Part shown: piece after piece, positions 37,501 through 45,542 of the stretch
Position numbering within the stretch: position 1 is the stretch's first letter
How the letters are laid out: each line of letters begins with the position of its first letter
NCBI RefSeq assembly: GCF_010119245.1
Contig: NZ_WNKG01000001.1
Coordinates: 248,001 to 312,000 of the forward strand
Source of the DNA: Cyclobacterium salsum
GTDB taxonomy: Bacteria; Bacteroidota; Bacteroidia; Cytophagales; Cyclobacteriaceae
Length of the DNA stretch: 64,000 nucleotides
Direction: 5' to 3'
Translations under genes and position numbers: made by a program
Notes under the pieces: generated by a model
The model's database searches: none
The model's input: the letters and a program-made list of their open reading frames with translations, nothing else
What the model was told of the DNA's origin: nothing

Positions 37501-38833
37501 AATTGGCAAAATACATGGGCAGCCAATACGGTTGCGGCTGTCCGGTTACCTGCTCGGTCCCGTCTAGCTGCGTAGGGTATACCTGGTAGGGCAGGTCACC
37601 GGCAAAATCTCCGAGTACAATGGCATCATCCGGATTGGCGGGATTTCGGCTTAATGAAAATGTATTCCGATTGCTTACCCAATTCAAGGATTCCCAGGGT
37701 CCTTGCTCCTCGCCTTCCTCAGCCTGTTGCCGCACGTCAATGACAAATCCATGAACTCCGATAGGGGCATCCAGTCTTTTGACCGAGCCATTGACACTGG
37801 AATCTACGGCGAGTTGGCGGATGTACCACTGCAGCAACTGCAAGTCATCCCATCCCAACTGAATACCCGAATCCGTAAGGGGATAAGCACCATCTGCTTC
37901 CTCTATTAACGGATCACGATGGGGTGCCTGATGACAATGCACGGTTTTGGCAAATCCGTCGTCATAAATAGCCGTTTCAATAAAGAGTTCATCGTAATTA
38001 CCATCGTGAACACTCTGGACTGGGTACAGCAAAGGGGCAAATACCTGTCGCGGCTCTCCGGGTCTAAGGATGGGAATCCGCGCCGCATACCGTTTAATAA
38101 ACGTATTGTCAGCGGCAAACTGAGGGCTAAAACTACTGCCATCTGCGAGGTCCAGATACAAAAAGCCTCCTTCGGGAAAAGTATCCGCGGCTATGGGCAA
38201 GTTAAACGAATAAATAAATCCCGCTGCCCTGGCCAACAAGGGTTGCCTTAAAATGTGAGCAAACACTTTGCCCCAGCTAATGGAGGGGCCGGTTTGTTGA
38301 AACCCCTGGTGAAATTTGGCCCCTTTTACGGCACAATGGTAGGTATCGTCGGTAAAGGCATTTTTACTATTGATGGCCTTTAGCCCAGTCGCTTTTAAAA
38401 AAGTTTTAGGTAAGTGCTTATATACGGAAACGTTCCGGGGACGAGGAGCTTCAAATTGCCTGGATGTTGGAATATTGGCCAGGCTCGCATTGGAATTGAC
38501 CATGTTGAGGTCCAGAATCTGCAAGTGGTTGGCCATGGCCTCAAAAATTTCCCGGGGATTTCCTGGAGATTCCGTGATTACCGGCAAGCCATTTACCAGG
38601 GGCTGCGGTTGCGGCAACGGATTGGTACCAAAACCCTGTACGAGCTGTGCGACAAAAGAAAAACTGGCATCGGCAAAAGCTGCTTCAGCATCCGGAATGG
38701 CAGGTGCCTCCCCGGTTATGATAGGATTCAAGGGGTTATGGTCCCGCGGTATTACGACGATATTTACCTGCAATTCGTTTCCGTCAAAATATTGCGGAAA
38801 GGTCATGATGGAAAGTCTTTGGTTCGGATTCAT
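34526..38833 (-). CDS. Giant protein of unknown function (1435 aa)
   Basis: The protein starts MNPNQRLSIMTFPQYFDGNE and has no signal peptide or membrane segment. It reads as a string of beta-rich modules: YRFRV/FRVRM-type sandwich strands, several Pro-rich linkers, and two segments ending in hydrophobic beta repeats (RTARLTIRAVCEDKETDS; SLSVVVVEVLPQIRN). The C-terminus is basic, with a CCKDCE tail. I recognise no family. The start lies 12 bp after the stop of the 1799-aa gene, so the two are translationally linked and probably work together. A structural, delivery or surface-assembly role is possible; nothing in the sequence proves it. Confidence 0.75.
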   Translation of the reverse strand: MNPNQRLSIMTFPQYFDGNELQVNIVVIPRDHNPLNPIITGEAPAIPDAEAAFADASFSFVAQLVQGFGTNPLPQPQPLVNGLPVITESPGNPREIFEAMANHLQILDLNMVNSNASLANIPTSRQFEAPRPRNVSVYKHLPKTFLKATGLKAINSKNAFTDDTYHCAVKGAKFHQGFQQTGPSISWGKVFAHILRQPLLARAAGFIYSFNLPIAADTFPEGGFLYLDLADGSSFSPQFAADNTFIKRYAARIPILRPGEPRQVFAPLLYPVQSVHDGNYDELFIETAIYDDGFAKTVHCHQAPHRDPLIEEADGAYPLTDSGIQLGWDDLQLLQWYIRQLAVDSSVNGSVKRLDAPIGVHGFVIDVRQQAEEGEEQGPWESLNWVSNRNTFSLSRNPANPDDAIVLGDFAGDLPYQVYPTQLDGTEQVTGQPQPYWLPMYFANWTGHSMVLPDADAATVYQNTHPDLDADPGGQPATDKDGNPVTTGTGVTGAAQNQLNQIYQAGNVNARLRYGEAYEFRVRMQDISGGVPSIDRQPINETPSDIGFCRFKRFIAPIQPRIQEIESNPNATDADVHPVTGVDGPNNLNALTIRRPKLGYPAVVYTGKYSDPINRLLNQSNLGLSPEAADAEHRVGLGIADPDVDRVEIIVEIATLKLDKLDSLSGKDDYVHLYTTYRYFPAIENNEDQYEASLNIPIVYRDIQGTDKVLQTGAMQNLAQDLGLEDDIDQLAELVLPTARTARLTIRAVCEDKETDSQTAEYYGIVDASDPHIDVRYGASFSVLLYQPSQDETNLLVQSAGVPSLQGIYMRPDAITVFDGTWNSILLGKSQERQYSNIQQLADRLNLQSNGLTLYAPKGKRVVFGCSSRIRHSLAPDGSSITFASKGDLYNHWICCLNYELDRDWMWQALETEAFWVRRSKKFTHDTEEGEINVIAGKLKMIRTASFESLDGPQRNSSQLVFFDAVEPKREDTEAFPDTIDLSYSLEARFRPDHGATNDALETIEMTLPITSPPAQVPKIVSAGYALSPYIRDEKYANSESRKRYLWIEFDQPVEDPQDCYFARVLAQAPDQLISNNHPSLFLAPEEPSLPIDPEPIRIVSPASSNDLAGLNAMQPMLKSKDSDVHYILPLPPGLHAHSDEMFGFFTYEFRVGHFERKPVDEGDPAEKVWTTAQGRFGRRLKMQGIQHPAPVLACVPNRDKEKVWVTAPNAVAVHKGKNVTADPPRTELWALLYAQVTRVDNQDYRNILLDDQPLDWRIQIRPPSQRNTGEPYTNQQLQLLNQAAVKILKGQGISEASKFLKLKTASNKNKSATKYGTTIWSNKKISHLLQLYGLPTDASLSVVVVEVLPQIRNVFDHVSGLDDALVAESTSNFINADQREAFNQSYRQRFRSDTSKAASTVNHSSPVSDELGHHRILRSSRLTKVPDICCKDCE

Positions 38834-38845
38834 GGTAAAAGTAAA

Positions 38846-41800
38846 TTAGGCAATCCTACGCTGTTCCTGCCAGGATTCGGTGAAACTAATATTAATGATA
38901 AAGGCGATGCTGATATCCAGGCCAAAGGTAACCTGACACTGCATGTCGGTTCTGGACGCTCCGCCACCCAGTTCTTTTTTGGAATAGGTGCCTTTCGCTT
39001 CGATGCGAATGGTAATGGAGACAATCCCCCCGAGAATTTCCGCGTGACCCTCAAAGAGTAGAAATGCGGACACTTCCACGACCCCTTCAGCGATGAAAAT
39101 CTCGGCTCCCACTACGAACAGCACACTGACATTTCCTGCCACGGGAAGGCCCACTACGATTTGGGCACCAAAGCCAAATTTCATGCGCAGCGAAGGGCCT
39201 ATTTGGGTGTCTGCAGCGATATCCACCTCTGCCTGGCCGATGGCGTAGATTGTAGCCGCCGAAACCGAAACGCACATCACCGAAAGTCTCCCGTAAAACC
39301 CCAACACCCCTCCGGCAGAAGGAAGCAACTCATCCGTGTTGCTGGTAACTTTCAGGGCGGCGTTAAAGTAGGCTCCGATCTTCAGGCCTGCTTCCAGCTT
39401 GAATGGGGTATTGGGATCGTTGTATACCGCATCAGGCACTGGAAACCGGATTACGGGTATTTCTTTAGAGGCTTCAAATTTGTATTCCCAGCTACCTGCC
39501 TTATTGCTCATGGCCAATTCCAGACCGTTTTGAACAGCTTCCCCGTAATTTCCTTCTTGCAGGCTTTGAAGAATTTCCAGCAGGTCTATTAATGGATCCA
39601 GCTCGGGTGCAAATTCCAAATCGGGTTTGGGATAGGTGGCTTCCTTACCGTTTTCAGAATCCCAATTGCCTCGAATGGTCATTAGCCGCTCAATACCGGC
39701 CAGATCAATCACCAGTCCGATATTGTTCATCTTGCTTTTCCAGCTTTCCGTTACCGAATTGATGTCAAAGTCCAGCGAACCGGGTTCTTCCACATTACCG
39801 TTTTTGTCCTTTTTGTCGTATTCGATGTAAATCCGGAAATTACCGTCCCCCACATCAATCAACTCAAACTCAGTGGGCAGGTCAAAAAATTCTTCCGGAT
39901 TATGTAGCAGCTGGAGCCCCTGCTCTTTGACATTATTCAAGGTATCCTGGATGTCCATTAGTTCAAAAACATCCTGTCCCAAATCCTGAAGCGCGTTTAG
40001 ATTAAAAGGAAAGGAACCATTCTTCTTCATCAGAATGGCCTCTCCCAAAGTTAACGCTGAGAAGTCATCTCCTGCTCCAATATTGGGGAAAATGCCCTTG
40101 GTATTGACAATACGGAAGGCATCGACGAATAATGGCGGTGTTTTACTAAGGAGCTTTTTAACTCCATTTTGAAAAGCGGGTGTCAGCAACAATGCTTTCT
40201 GAGTATCCGTGCTTTGCAAGAAGCCGTAATTTACCGTCCCGTTGACGGGTTGTCTAAGCAGCTCCAGGGGTTCGGCTATTCGGGTAAGTACATTGGCTAC
40301 CGGGGTATCGATTTTAACCCCATTGCCATCTTTCACGATTTTACCATTACGAATGACCGGAATTCCAAAATTGGGAGGAACAGGACTCACATCCCCATTG
40401 CTGCGCTCGTGTCGGACCATGGACCAGCTACCATCTTTGGGAAGCAAAACGTTGCCCCTGCCTGCGACGCAAAAAACCGGGTCCGTGCCATTTTGGTCAA
40501 AGGAATTGTTGAAATCAAAGTGACTGAACCGCATTTTCTGGCTACTTCCTACCAATTCCACCTCGCAGTCAATGGGTCCTCCAATCGTTCCCTGTCGCTG
40601 CACAAGCTGCTTTAATGCGGTGTTATTTAAGGGGAACCCTTTTGGACCCAGTTGGACAAAACCCAGAATCCTGCTGGAAGGAACCAGTGCTTTTTCGCCT
40701 TCCGCCGTAGGTTTGGTTTGCATTCCGGACACCACTCCTTCTATCTCCACATCCGCATCAAAATATACCGCTTGAAGACTGACATCAAAATTTTGGGGTA
40801 TTTTGACTTCCATCCCCAATTGGTCTACTGATTCTTCGAAAAGCACGTTTTCGTTGAAAGGAGCGACTTCCTGTGTTTCCACAATGTTGGAAACATTGTA
40901 TAGACCTCTGACCAAGCCCGGATGGATATCAAATTCAGCCATTTTTTCTACGGCAATAAGCTGGGGCTCCGGATTTTCCGGAGGGCCACCCGGGAAGGCT
41001 GGATTGGGTTCATAGTAGTAATACCTAAAATCAAATTTCCCATCGCTCTCTGCCCGCCAGCCACTGTCAAAACGATAGACATAACCCGAGCTAACCCGGA
41101 ATAGCGTGATGGTACGCACTACCTTTATGGCCCAGGGGTACAGAATACTTTTAACCTGAATGATTTCGTGAGAACACCGCCCCATCATCACGTCAAATTT
41201 TGCCTGGCTGGTTTCTGCTACTGCTGCTTTGGTATTCAGCCAATTACTTAACATATTGGCACCATATCCACTCAGATCCATCCGCGTTACGGGCACACCT
41301 CGCTGCTTGTACAGTTCAAAGGGGTAATTGCTATCGTAGTAAAATTCCCGATTAAAAATCTCCGTGACACTCCCTCCGAGGGTACTGTTTCCGGTAGCAT
41401 TGCCAAGGATATCCAGCACATTGTTGATTTGCAGGGTACTGCCCATAAACATCTTGCTATCCCCTTCCCTCAGAGGGGTACCTGCGTCCATGCGCAACTG
41501 GAGACCAGACTGCACCTCCCCGTCAAAGTTGATTTTGGTTTCCCTTAGATTTCCTCCCTCCCTGTCTACGCTATTGAACCGATAGTTTTGGGTAAGCAAC
41601 GCGGCGGCTTTCATGCCGAAGGGCAGTGTAAAAAAGGAAAACGCCTGGAAATCCTTCTCATTTTTTCGTTTTTCGAGTAAAAAATCAGTCAGTGGAAGTG
41701 GAGCCAATACCACGTTTTCATCGCTATTGTTGGCGATCCGCGTCGGCCCTCCATCATCAGGGTAATAATTAAAACCACCAGCAGGGTCTCCGGGGGTGGG

Positions 41801-44245
41801 GCCATCGGGTGGCGGCAGGGGTGGGCTCAGGTTAATCACGGGTTCCCAGGAGATCTGAGGTACGGTAAAGGCCCGAATATTTTGCCCGGCACTGACCACG
41901 TCCAGCCCCTGAACCCGAAGGGAGAAAAAACTATAGGAAATTTCCCCCGTGGTTGGATCCCGTTCGGTTTCCACACGGAATTCCCGGCGATTTAGCAGGT
42001 CAAAGCTGATACCAAACAGATCTGCATTGGTACTAACATCCAGGAGGGCAAACGCATCCCTTCTATACCGGCTAGTGTCCTTTTCCCATTGACTCCCATA
42101 ATCGGGCAAGGGCCTGGGTGCTGTACTGGCAGCATGCGTAACAATCCCCGAAGATTCAGTTGATTTTAGGGCTTTTGACGGCCCCAGGCGATTTGAAAAA
42201 CGTAGGGCAGAAAGCCGGTCCCCCGGGCTATCCGAATCGGAAAGTGTAAATGCCGAGAAAAATGGATTTTCGACAATTGCGGAAAAATTTCCCGTACCGG
42301 AAAACTCGGGCACCGGAGCTGTATCACCTTCCGGTTGATTCAGAGAAGTGCCTCCAAAGAGCTGATCCAAGGGTGAAAAATGAAATGAAACCAGTACCTT
42401 ATCCCCGGATGCCGCCGCAGACCAGGCCGTTCTACCCACGAGCCAGCCCTGCAGGGTCGTTCCAGCACCGCCAGGTACTCCTGCAAGATCGCCTCCAAAC
42501 TGACTTCGAGCCAGCCCCAGATTGGCAGCATAGGGATCGGGCAAGGTAGGAATGTAAGCCAGCAAGCCAAATGATAAAAACAACGATCCTTCAGTCACTT
42601 TAGCGAAAGTCTCATTGAGTTGGCCAAATAATAGGCAACCATTAGGCTGGGTGACTTTAAAAAGGGCATTGCTCATGGCCAGGGCCATTTGCTCCGGAAG
42701 GTAGGGGTCCTGATTGGTAATTTCAGCGGTATCGGCTATCAGGTTATCGTCATAAAGGTAAACCAATCGGTTTGCCGCCGTGGCGGATAAGACCAGCAGC
42801 GAACGCCGGGATTTCACCAAGGGCGGAGTACCGTCTACCTTAACCGGTCGATCCACCTGAAAATCAGTATCACAAAACCGCATCAACAATTCGCTGCCAC
42901 TAGCATGGCTGATGTATAATAGCGGCCCGGCTTGTGGAAAAGTAAGTGCCACACGGGAAGGAATAGGCTGCCCTTCTTCTTTCCACAGCTCAAGCGATTG
43001 ACTGGCATGGGGATTGGCTACACTAAAATCTGCCAGGAGTAATTGGCCATTACCGGCCAACAAATGGGATTGGGATAGCTGGAAGCCGCTTCCCTGAAGG
43101 CCCACCCATGAATTTACCAATCCCGGACCGGTACGAACGTATAGCTGTCCGGCCCCCTCTGGTTCCGTCGGTTGAGTCAAGTCGAGCTGGGTAAGGGGTA
43201 ACAGCCAGCCGCTGGCCTCTATAGCTGCTTTATTACTTAGAAAGTTAAAATCGGACTCGTTTTGCTTTATATCGATTTCACCGTCGGAAGCCTGGAAAGG
43301 AATCTGGAGGCGCTGGAGTGCTGCATGATAATTTAGAGGTTGGTTTTTGGTCCAGCTAAAGTTTATTTTTTGTCCCATCAGGCTCCATCCTGCCCGGCCG
43401 ACCCGGTTGATAGTTGCCGTATTACTTGAAATGGTAAAATCAAAGCGCTCCGGGAAATTCAGCCGCATAGACGCGGCAGCTTTACCAAAGGGACTTTTGG
43501 CTTTTTTTCCTTTGTCTGCCGGCTCCTCCGGTTGCAAGGAAACATCAATAGTGGCATTAGCCGGTACAGTTAGTTTGTTTTTGAGGTTTTTAGCGGGCTG
43601 GCTAAGTTTAATCGTCCCTCCCTTAATGGTCATTCCCGTGTAGGATCCGGCTGGGGCATTGGCCGAAAGCAGCCGGGCATTGATCCAGATACCTCCCTGA
43701 GGCAGCTTAAAATTTTGTTGCGGACGTATTAATTTTTTATCGTCCACCTTCCTTTTTTCTGTACCCTTGTTAGCCTGAAATAATAGCACCGGCAATGCAA
43801 TCCCCTGTTTGTAAAGTGCCGTAAAGCTGCCAATACGAAAAAAATCAAACCAAAATTGCCTGCCATCAATCCCTTGGAAAGGACCAATGGTTTCATCCAC
43901 TTTTGATCCAGCTGACCATTCGGCCACCGATTGAGGCACCAGTGAATCCCTAAGCGGCACTTCCCTGCGAAATACTTTGAAGCTGGTATCCGGATTGGAT
44001 GTTTTACGGGCTTTTTCGATGTTTTGGACCGCTTTTTTCTCGGATTCGGTCAGCGCATCTAAATGATACAAATCTGATTTTTCTATGGAAAATGGATGGG
44101 GACGTACTGATTCGGGTGTTCCCTCTAAATGAGATCGGGATAATAATTTGTTTAATTGTAGGGAAGCTTTTTTGTCTGCCTTGGTCGTCAGACTCAGAGG
44201 TTCCATCAGTCCGGACAAAACGGATTTTCGGATTGGCTTTTTCAT
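38846..44245 (-). CDS. Giant protein of unknown function (1799 aa)
   Basis: The first 100 residues are basic and helical (MKKPIRKSVLSGLMEPLSLT), with no signal peptide. A long beta-rich body follows, with a Pro-rich hinge near residue 815 (SPPLPPPDGPTPGDPAGG). The last 220 residues are amphipathic and Gly/Val/Ile/Ala-rich (GAQIVVGLPVAGNVSVLFVV; EILGGIVSITIRIEAKGTYS), the kind of sequence that could form beta-barrel or membrane-active strands. No known family recognised. It is the first giant gene after the PAS-LuxR regulator, 122 bp downstream, and is followed after 12 bp by the 1435-aa gene. Confidence 0.75.
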   Translation of the reverse strand: MKKPIRKSVLSGLMEPLSLTTKADKKASLQLNKLLSRSHLEGTPESVRPHPFSIEKSDLYHLDALTESEKKAVQNIEKARKTSNPDTSFKVFRREVPLRDSLVPQSVAEWSAGSKVDETIGPFQGIDGRQFWFDFFRIGSFTALYKQGIALPVLLFQANKGTEKRKVDDKKLIRPQQNFKLPQGGIWINARLLSANAPAGSYTGMTIKGGTIKLSQPAKNLKNKLTVPANATIDVSLQPEEPADKGKKAKSPFGKAAASMRLNFPERFDFTISSNTATINRVGRAGWSLMGQKINFSWTKNQPLNYHAALQRLQIPFQASDGEIDIKQNESDFNFLSNKAAIEASGWLLPLTQLDLTQPTEPEGAGQLYVRTGPGLVNSWVGLQGSGFQLSQSHLLAGNGQLLLADFSVANPHASQSLELWKEEGQPIPSRVALTFPQAGPLLYISHASGSELLMRFCDTDFQVDRPVKVDGTPPLVKSRRSLLVLSATAANRLVYLYDDNLIADTAEITNQDPYLPEQMALAMSNALFKVTQPNGCLLFGQLNETFAKVTEGSLFLSFGLLAYIPTLPDPYAANLGLARSQFGGDLAGVPGGAGTTLQGWLVGRTAWSAAASGDKVLVSFHFSPLDQLFGGTSLNQPEGDTAPVPEFSGTGNFSAIVENPFFSAFTLSDSDSPGDRLSALRFSNRLGPSKALKSTESSGIVTHAASTAPRPLPDYGSQWEKDTSRYRRDAFALLDVSTNADLFGISFDLLNRREFRVETERDPTTGEISYSFFSLRVQGLDVVSAGQNIRAFTVPQISWEPVINLSPPLPPPDGPTPGDPAGGFNYYPDDGGPTRIANNSDENVVLAPLPLTDFLLEKRKNEKDFQAFSFFTLPFGMKAAALLTQNYRFNSVDREGGNLRETKINFDGEVQSGLQLRMDAGTPLREGDSKMFMGSTLQINNVLDILGNATGNSTLGGSVTEIFNREFYYDSNYPFELYKQRGVPVTRMDLSGYGANMLSNWLNTKAAVAETSQAKFDVMMGRCSHEIIQVKSILYPWAIKVVRTITLFRVSSGYVYRFDSGWRAESDGKFDFRYYYYEPNPAFPGGPPENPEPQLIAVEKMAEFDIHPGLVRGLYNVSNIVETQEVAPFNENVLFEESVDQLGMEVKIPQNFDVSLQAVYFDADVEIEGVVSGMQTKPTAEGEKALVPSSRILGFVQLGPKGFPLNNTALKQLVQRQGTIGGPIDCEVELVGSSQKMRFSHFDFNNSFDQNGTDPVFCVAGRGNVLLPKDGSWSMVRHERSNGDVSPVPPNFGIPVIRNGKIVKDGNGVKIDTPVANVLTRIAEPLELLRQPVNGTVNYGFLQSTDTQKALLLTPAFQNGVKKLLSKTPPLFVDAFRIVNTKGIFPNIGAGDDFSALTLGEAILMKKNGSFPFNLNALQDLGQDVFELMDIQDTLNNVKEQGLQLLHNPEEFFDLPTEFELIDVGDGNFRIYIEYDKKDKNGNVEEPGSLDFDINSVTESWKSKMNNIGLVIDLAGIERLMTIRGNWDSENGKEATYPKPDLEFAPELDPLIDLLEILQSLQEGNYGEAVQNGLELAMSNKAGSWEYKFEASKEIPVIRFPVPDAVYNDPNTPFKLEAGLKIGAYFNAALKVTSNTDELLPSAGGVLGFYGRLSVMCVSVSAATIYAIGQAEVDIAADTQIGPSLRMKFGFGAQIVVGLPVAGNVSVLFVVGAEIFIAEGVVEVSAFLLFEGHAEILGGIVSITIRIEAKGTYSKKELGGGASRTDMQCQVTFGLDISIAFIINISFTESWQEQRRIA

Positions 44246-44344
44246 GGAGATGGGGTTTGCGGCTAAAAATAATATGGCGTTTTCAACTGATTTATAATCA
44301 GTTTGTTACTTAAAATAAATGTAACGGGATAATCGGAAAACCGC

Positions 44345-44364
44345 AATCCCCATTTTGGGGGATT
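44345..44364. terminator. Hairpin between the LuxR gene and the giant gene
   Basis: AATCCCC (44345-44351) pairs with GGGGATT (44358-44364), followed by a T run on the plus strand and an A run on the minus. It sits 4 bp beyond the stop of the minus-strand regulator gene. On that strand the T tract is weak, so it may attenuate rather than end transcription into the giant genes. Confidence 0.4.
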
Positions 44365-44367
44365 TTT

Positions 44368-45030
44368 TTAAATAAAACCTGACTTGGAGGCTTCTTTAAT
44401 GAGTTGAGCGGTGTTTTTTACGGCAAACTTTTCAATCAGATGCTTGCGATGAGAAATAGCTGTATGTACGCTGATGTAGAGTCTTTCAGCTATTTGCCTG
44501 GAGGAAAATCCCTCTCCAATCAGCAAAAGCACCTCCATCTCCCGATTGGATATCCCACCCGTTTTATGCTGTACGGAAAAACGAAATAGAGAAAAAGTAT
44601 TTTCTATTCGTTCTTTGTTGGTTACATCATATAAGTAACTGATTATAAGCTCATTATATGACTTCATTAAAAAAGATACCTGGTGCTGTATCAGGTACCA
44701 TTTCCGAAAAGCATCTTGGATATGGTAAGAAAAAGAAGGAACTGAATTTCGTCCATTGAAAAATTCCGGGTTTTGAATGATGGACTCGAATACGGGACGA
44801 ATTCCAGCTAATTCATCAGGCCTGATTTTTTGAAACCAAAAATCCCAACCTCCCCGAACCATTTCTTGCCTACTGTAACCAAGAATGGATTTAAAGGAGT
44901 CATTATGGTACAAAAATTCCTTACTGCGCTTATCAAACACACTGACCATTAGGTTTTTTTCTCCTTCACAACACGTTGAGAGGGCCTGAATTTCTTCCGG
45001 GGACAAAACGAATTCTTTTCCTGATATCAT
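44368..45030 (-). CDS. PAS-domain LuxR-family transcriptional regulator
   Basis: A 220-aa regulator with a PAS-like sensor at about 20-140 (VFDKRSKEFLYHNDSFKSIL; GYSRQEMVRGG) and a GerE/LuxR helix-turn-helix at about 155-215 (GISNREMEVLLLIGEGFSSR; IAERLYISVHTAISH). It presumably senses an intracellular ligand or redox state. It is co-directional with the giant genes that follow and divergent from the MbtH gene; either could be its target. Confidence 0.85.
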   Translation of the reverse strand: MISGKEFVLSPEEIQALSTCCEGEKNLMVSVFDKRSKEFLYHNDSFKSILGYSRQEMVRGGWDFWFQKIRPDELAGIRPVFESIIQNPEFFNGRNSVPSFSYHIQDAFRKWYLIQHQVSFLMKSYNELIISYLYDVTNKERIENTFSLFRFSVQHKTGGISNREMEVLLLIGEGFSSRQIAERLYISVHTAISHRKHLIEKFAVKNTAQLIKEASKSGFI

Positions 45031-45200
45031 CCGTTCAGGGTTAAAAAGCGAAGGTGTTATAAATTAAGTATTTAAGCTTAAAAATAAAAATTTAATTGGA
45101 AAAACCGGTATTTTACGGACCACTTCCTTAAAACAATTTATACGATAACGTCCATGACTAACCATTACCTCCCTTGCTTTCATTTTAACAGGATAATGAC

Positions 45201-45230
45201 TTGCATTCTTTTGAATATTACGTACATTTA
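45201..45230 (+). promoter_or_regulatory. Candidate promoter of the MbtH gene
   Basis: TTG (45201-45203), 19 nt, TACATTTA (45223-45230): a close match to the Bacteroidota TTTG-N19-TAnnTTTG promoter with a final A for G. It ends 27 bp before the MbtH start. Confidence 0.45.
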
Positions 45231-45257
45231 GTAGTGAAACACTAAAATCATTTATGT

Positions 45258-45482
45258 ATGTGGGACGAGGAAAATACGCCATTTCAGGTGGTAGTCAACC
45301 ATGAGGAACAATACAGCATCTGGCCGGCAAACCGGGACCTTCCTCTGGGCTGGATGTCAGTGGGAAAGGAAGGGAATAAGCAGGAATGTCTGGATTACAT
45401 TGAAGAAGTCTGGACCGATATGCGCCCGCTTTCCCTTCGTAAAAAAATGGAGGAAATGGCTAAAAACCAGCAGCAGAGCTAG
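45258..45482 (+). CDS. MbtH-like protein
   Basis: A 74-aa protein with the complete MbtH signature: [40 protein letters not shown] and TDMRPLSLR. MbtH proteins bind and activate adenylation domains of non-ribosomal peptide synthetases. No NRPS or adenylation gene occurs in the window, so this copy is an orphan and must act in trans or have another role. It is divergent from the PAS-LuxR gene and followed by the PL8 lyase. Confidence 0.93.
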   Translation: MWDEENTPFQVVVNHEEQYSIWPANRDLPLGWMSVGKEGNKQECLDYIEEVWTDMRPLSLRKKMEEMAKNQQQS

Positions 45483-45542
45483 TAACACCAGCTGTTTCCT
45501 GCCCCGCAACGATAGCCATTGCTAACCCAAAATACCCCTACT

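Noticed and set aside
45064-45282. 72-aa minus-strand ORF in the LuxR-MbtH gap
   Set aside because: No recognisable motif; it overlaps the MbtH start and its promoter candidate, and the C-terminal half is low-complexity. Treated as chance.
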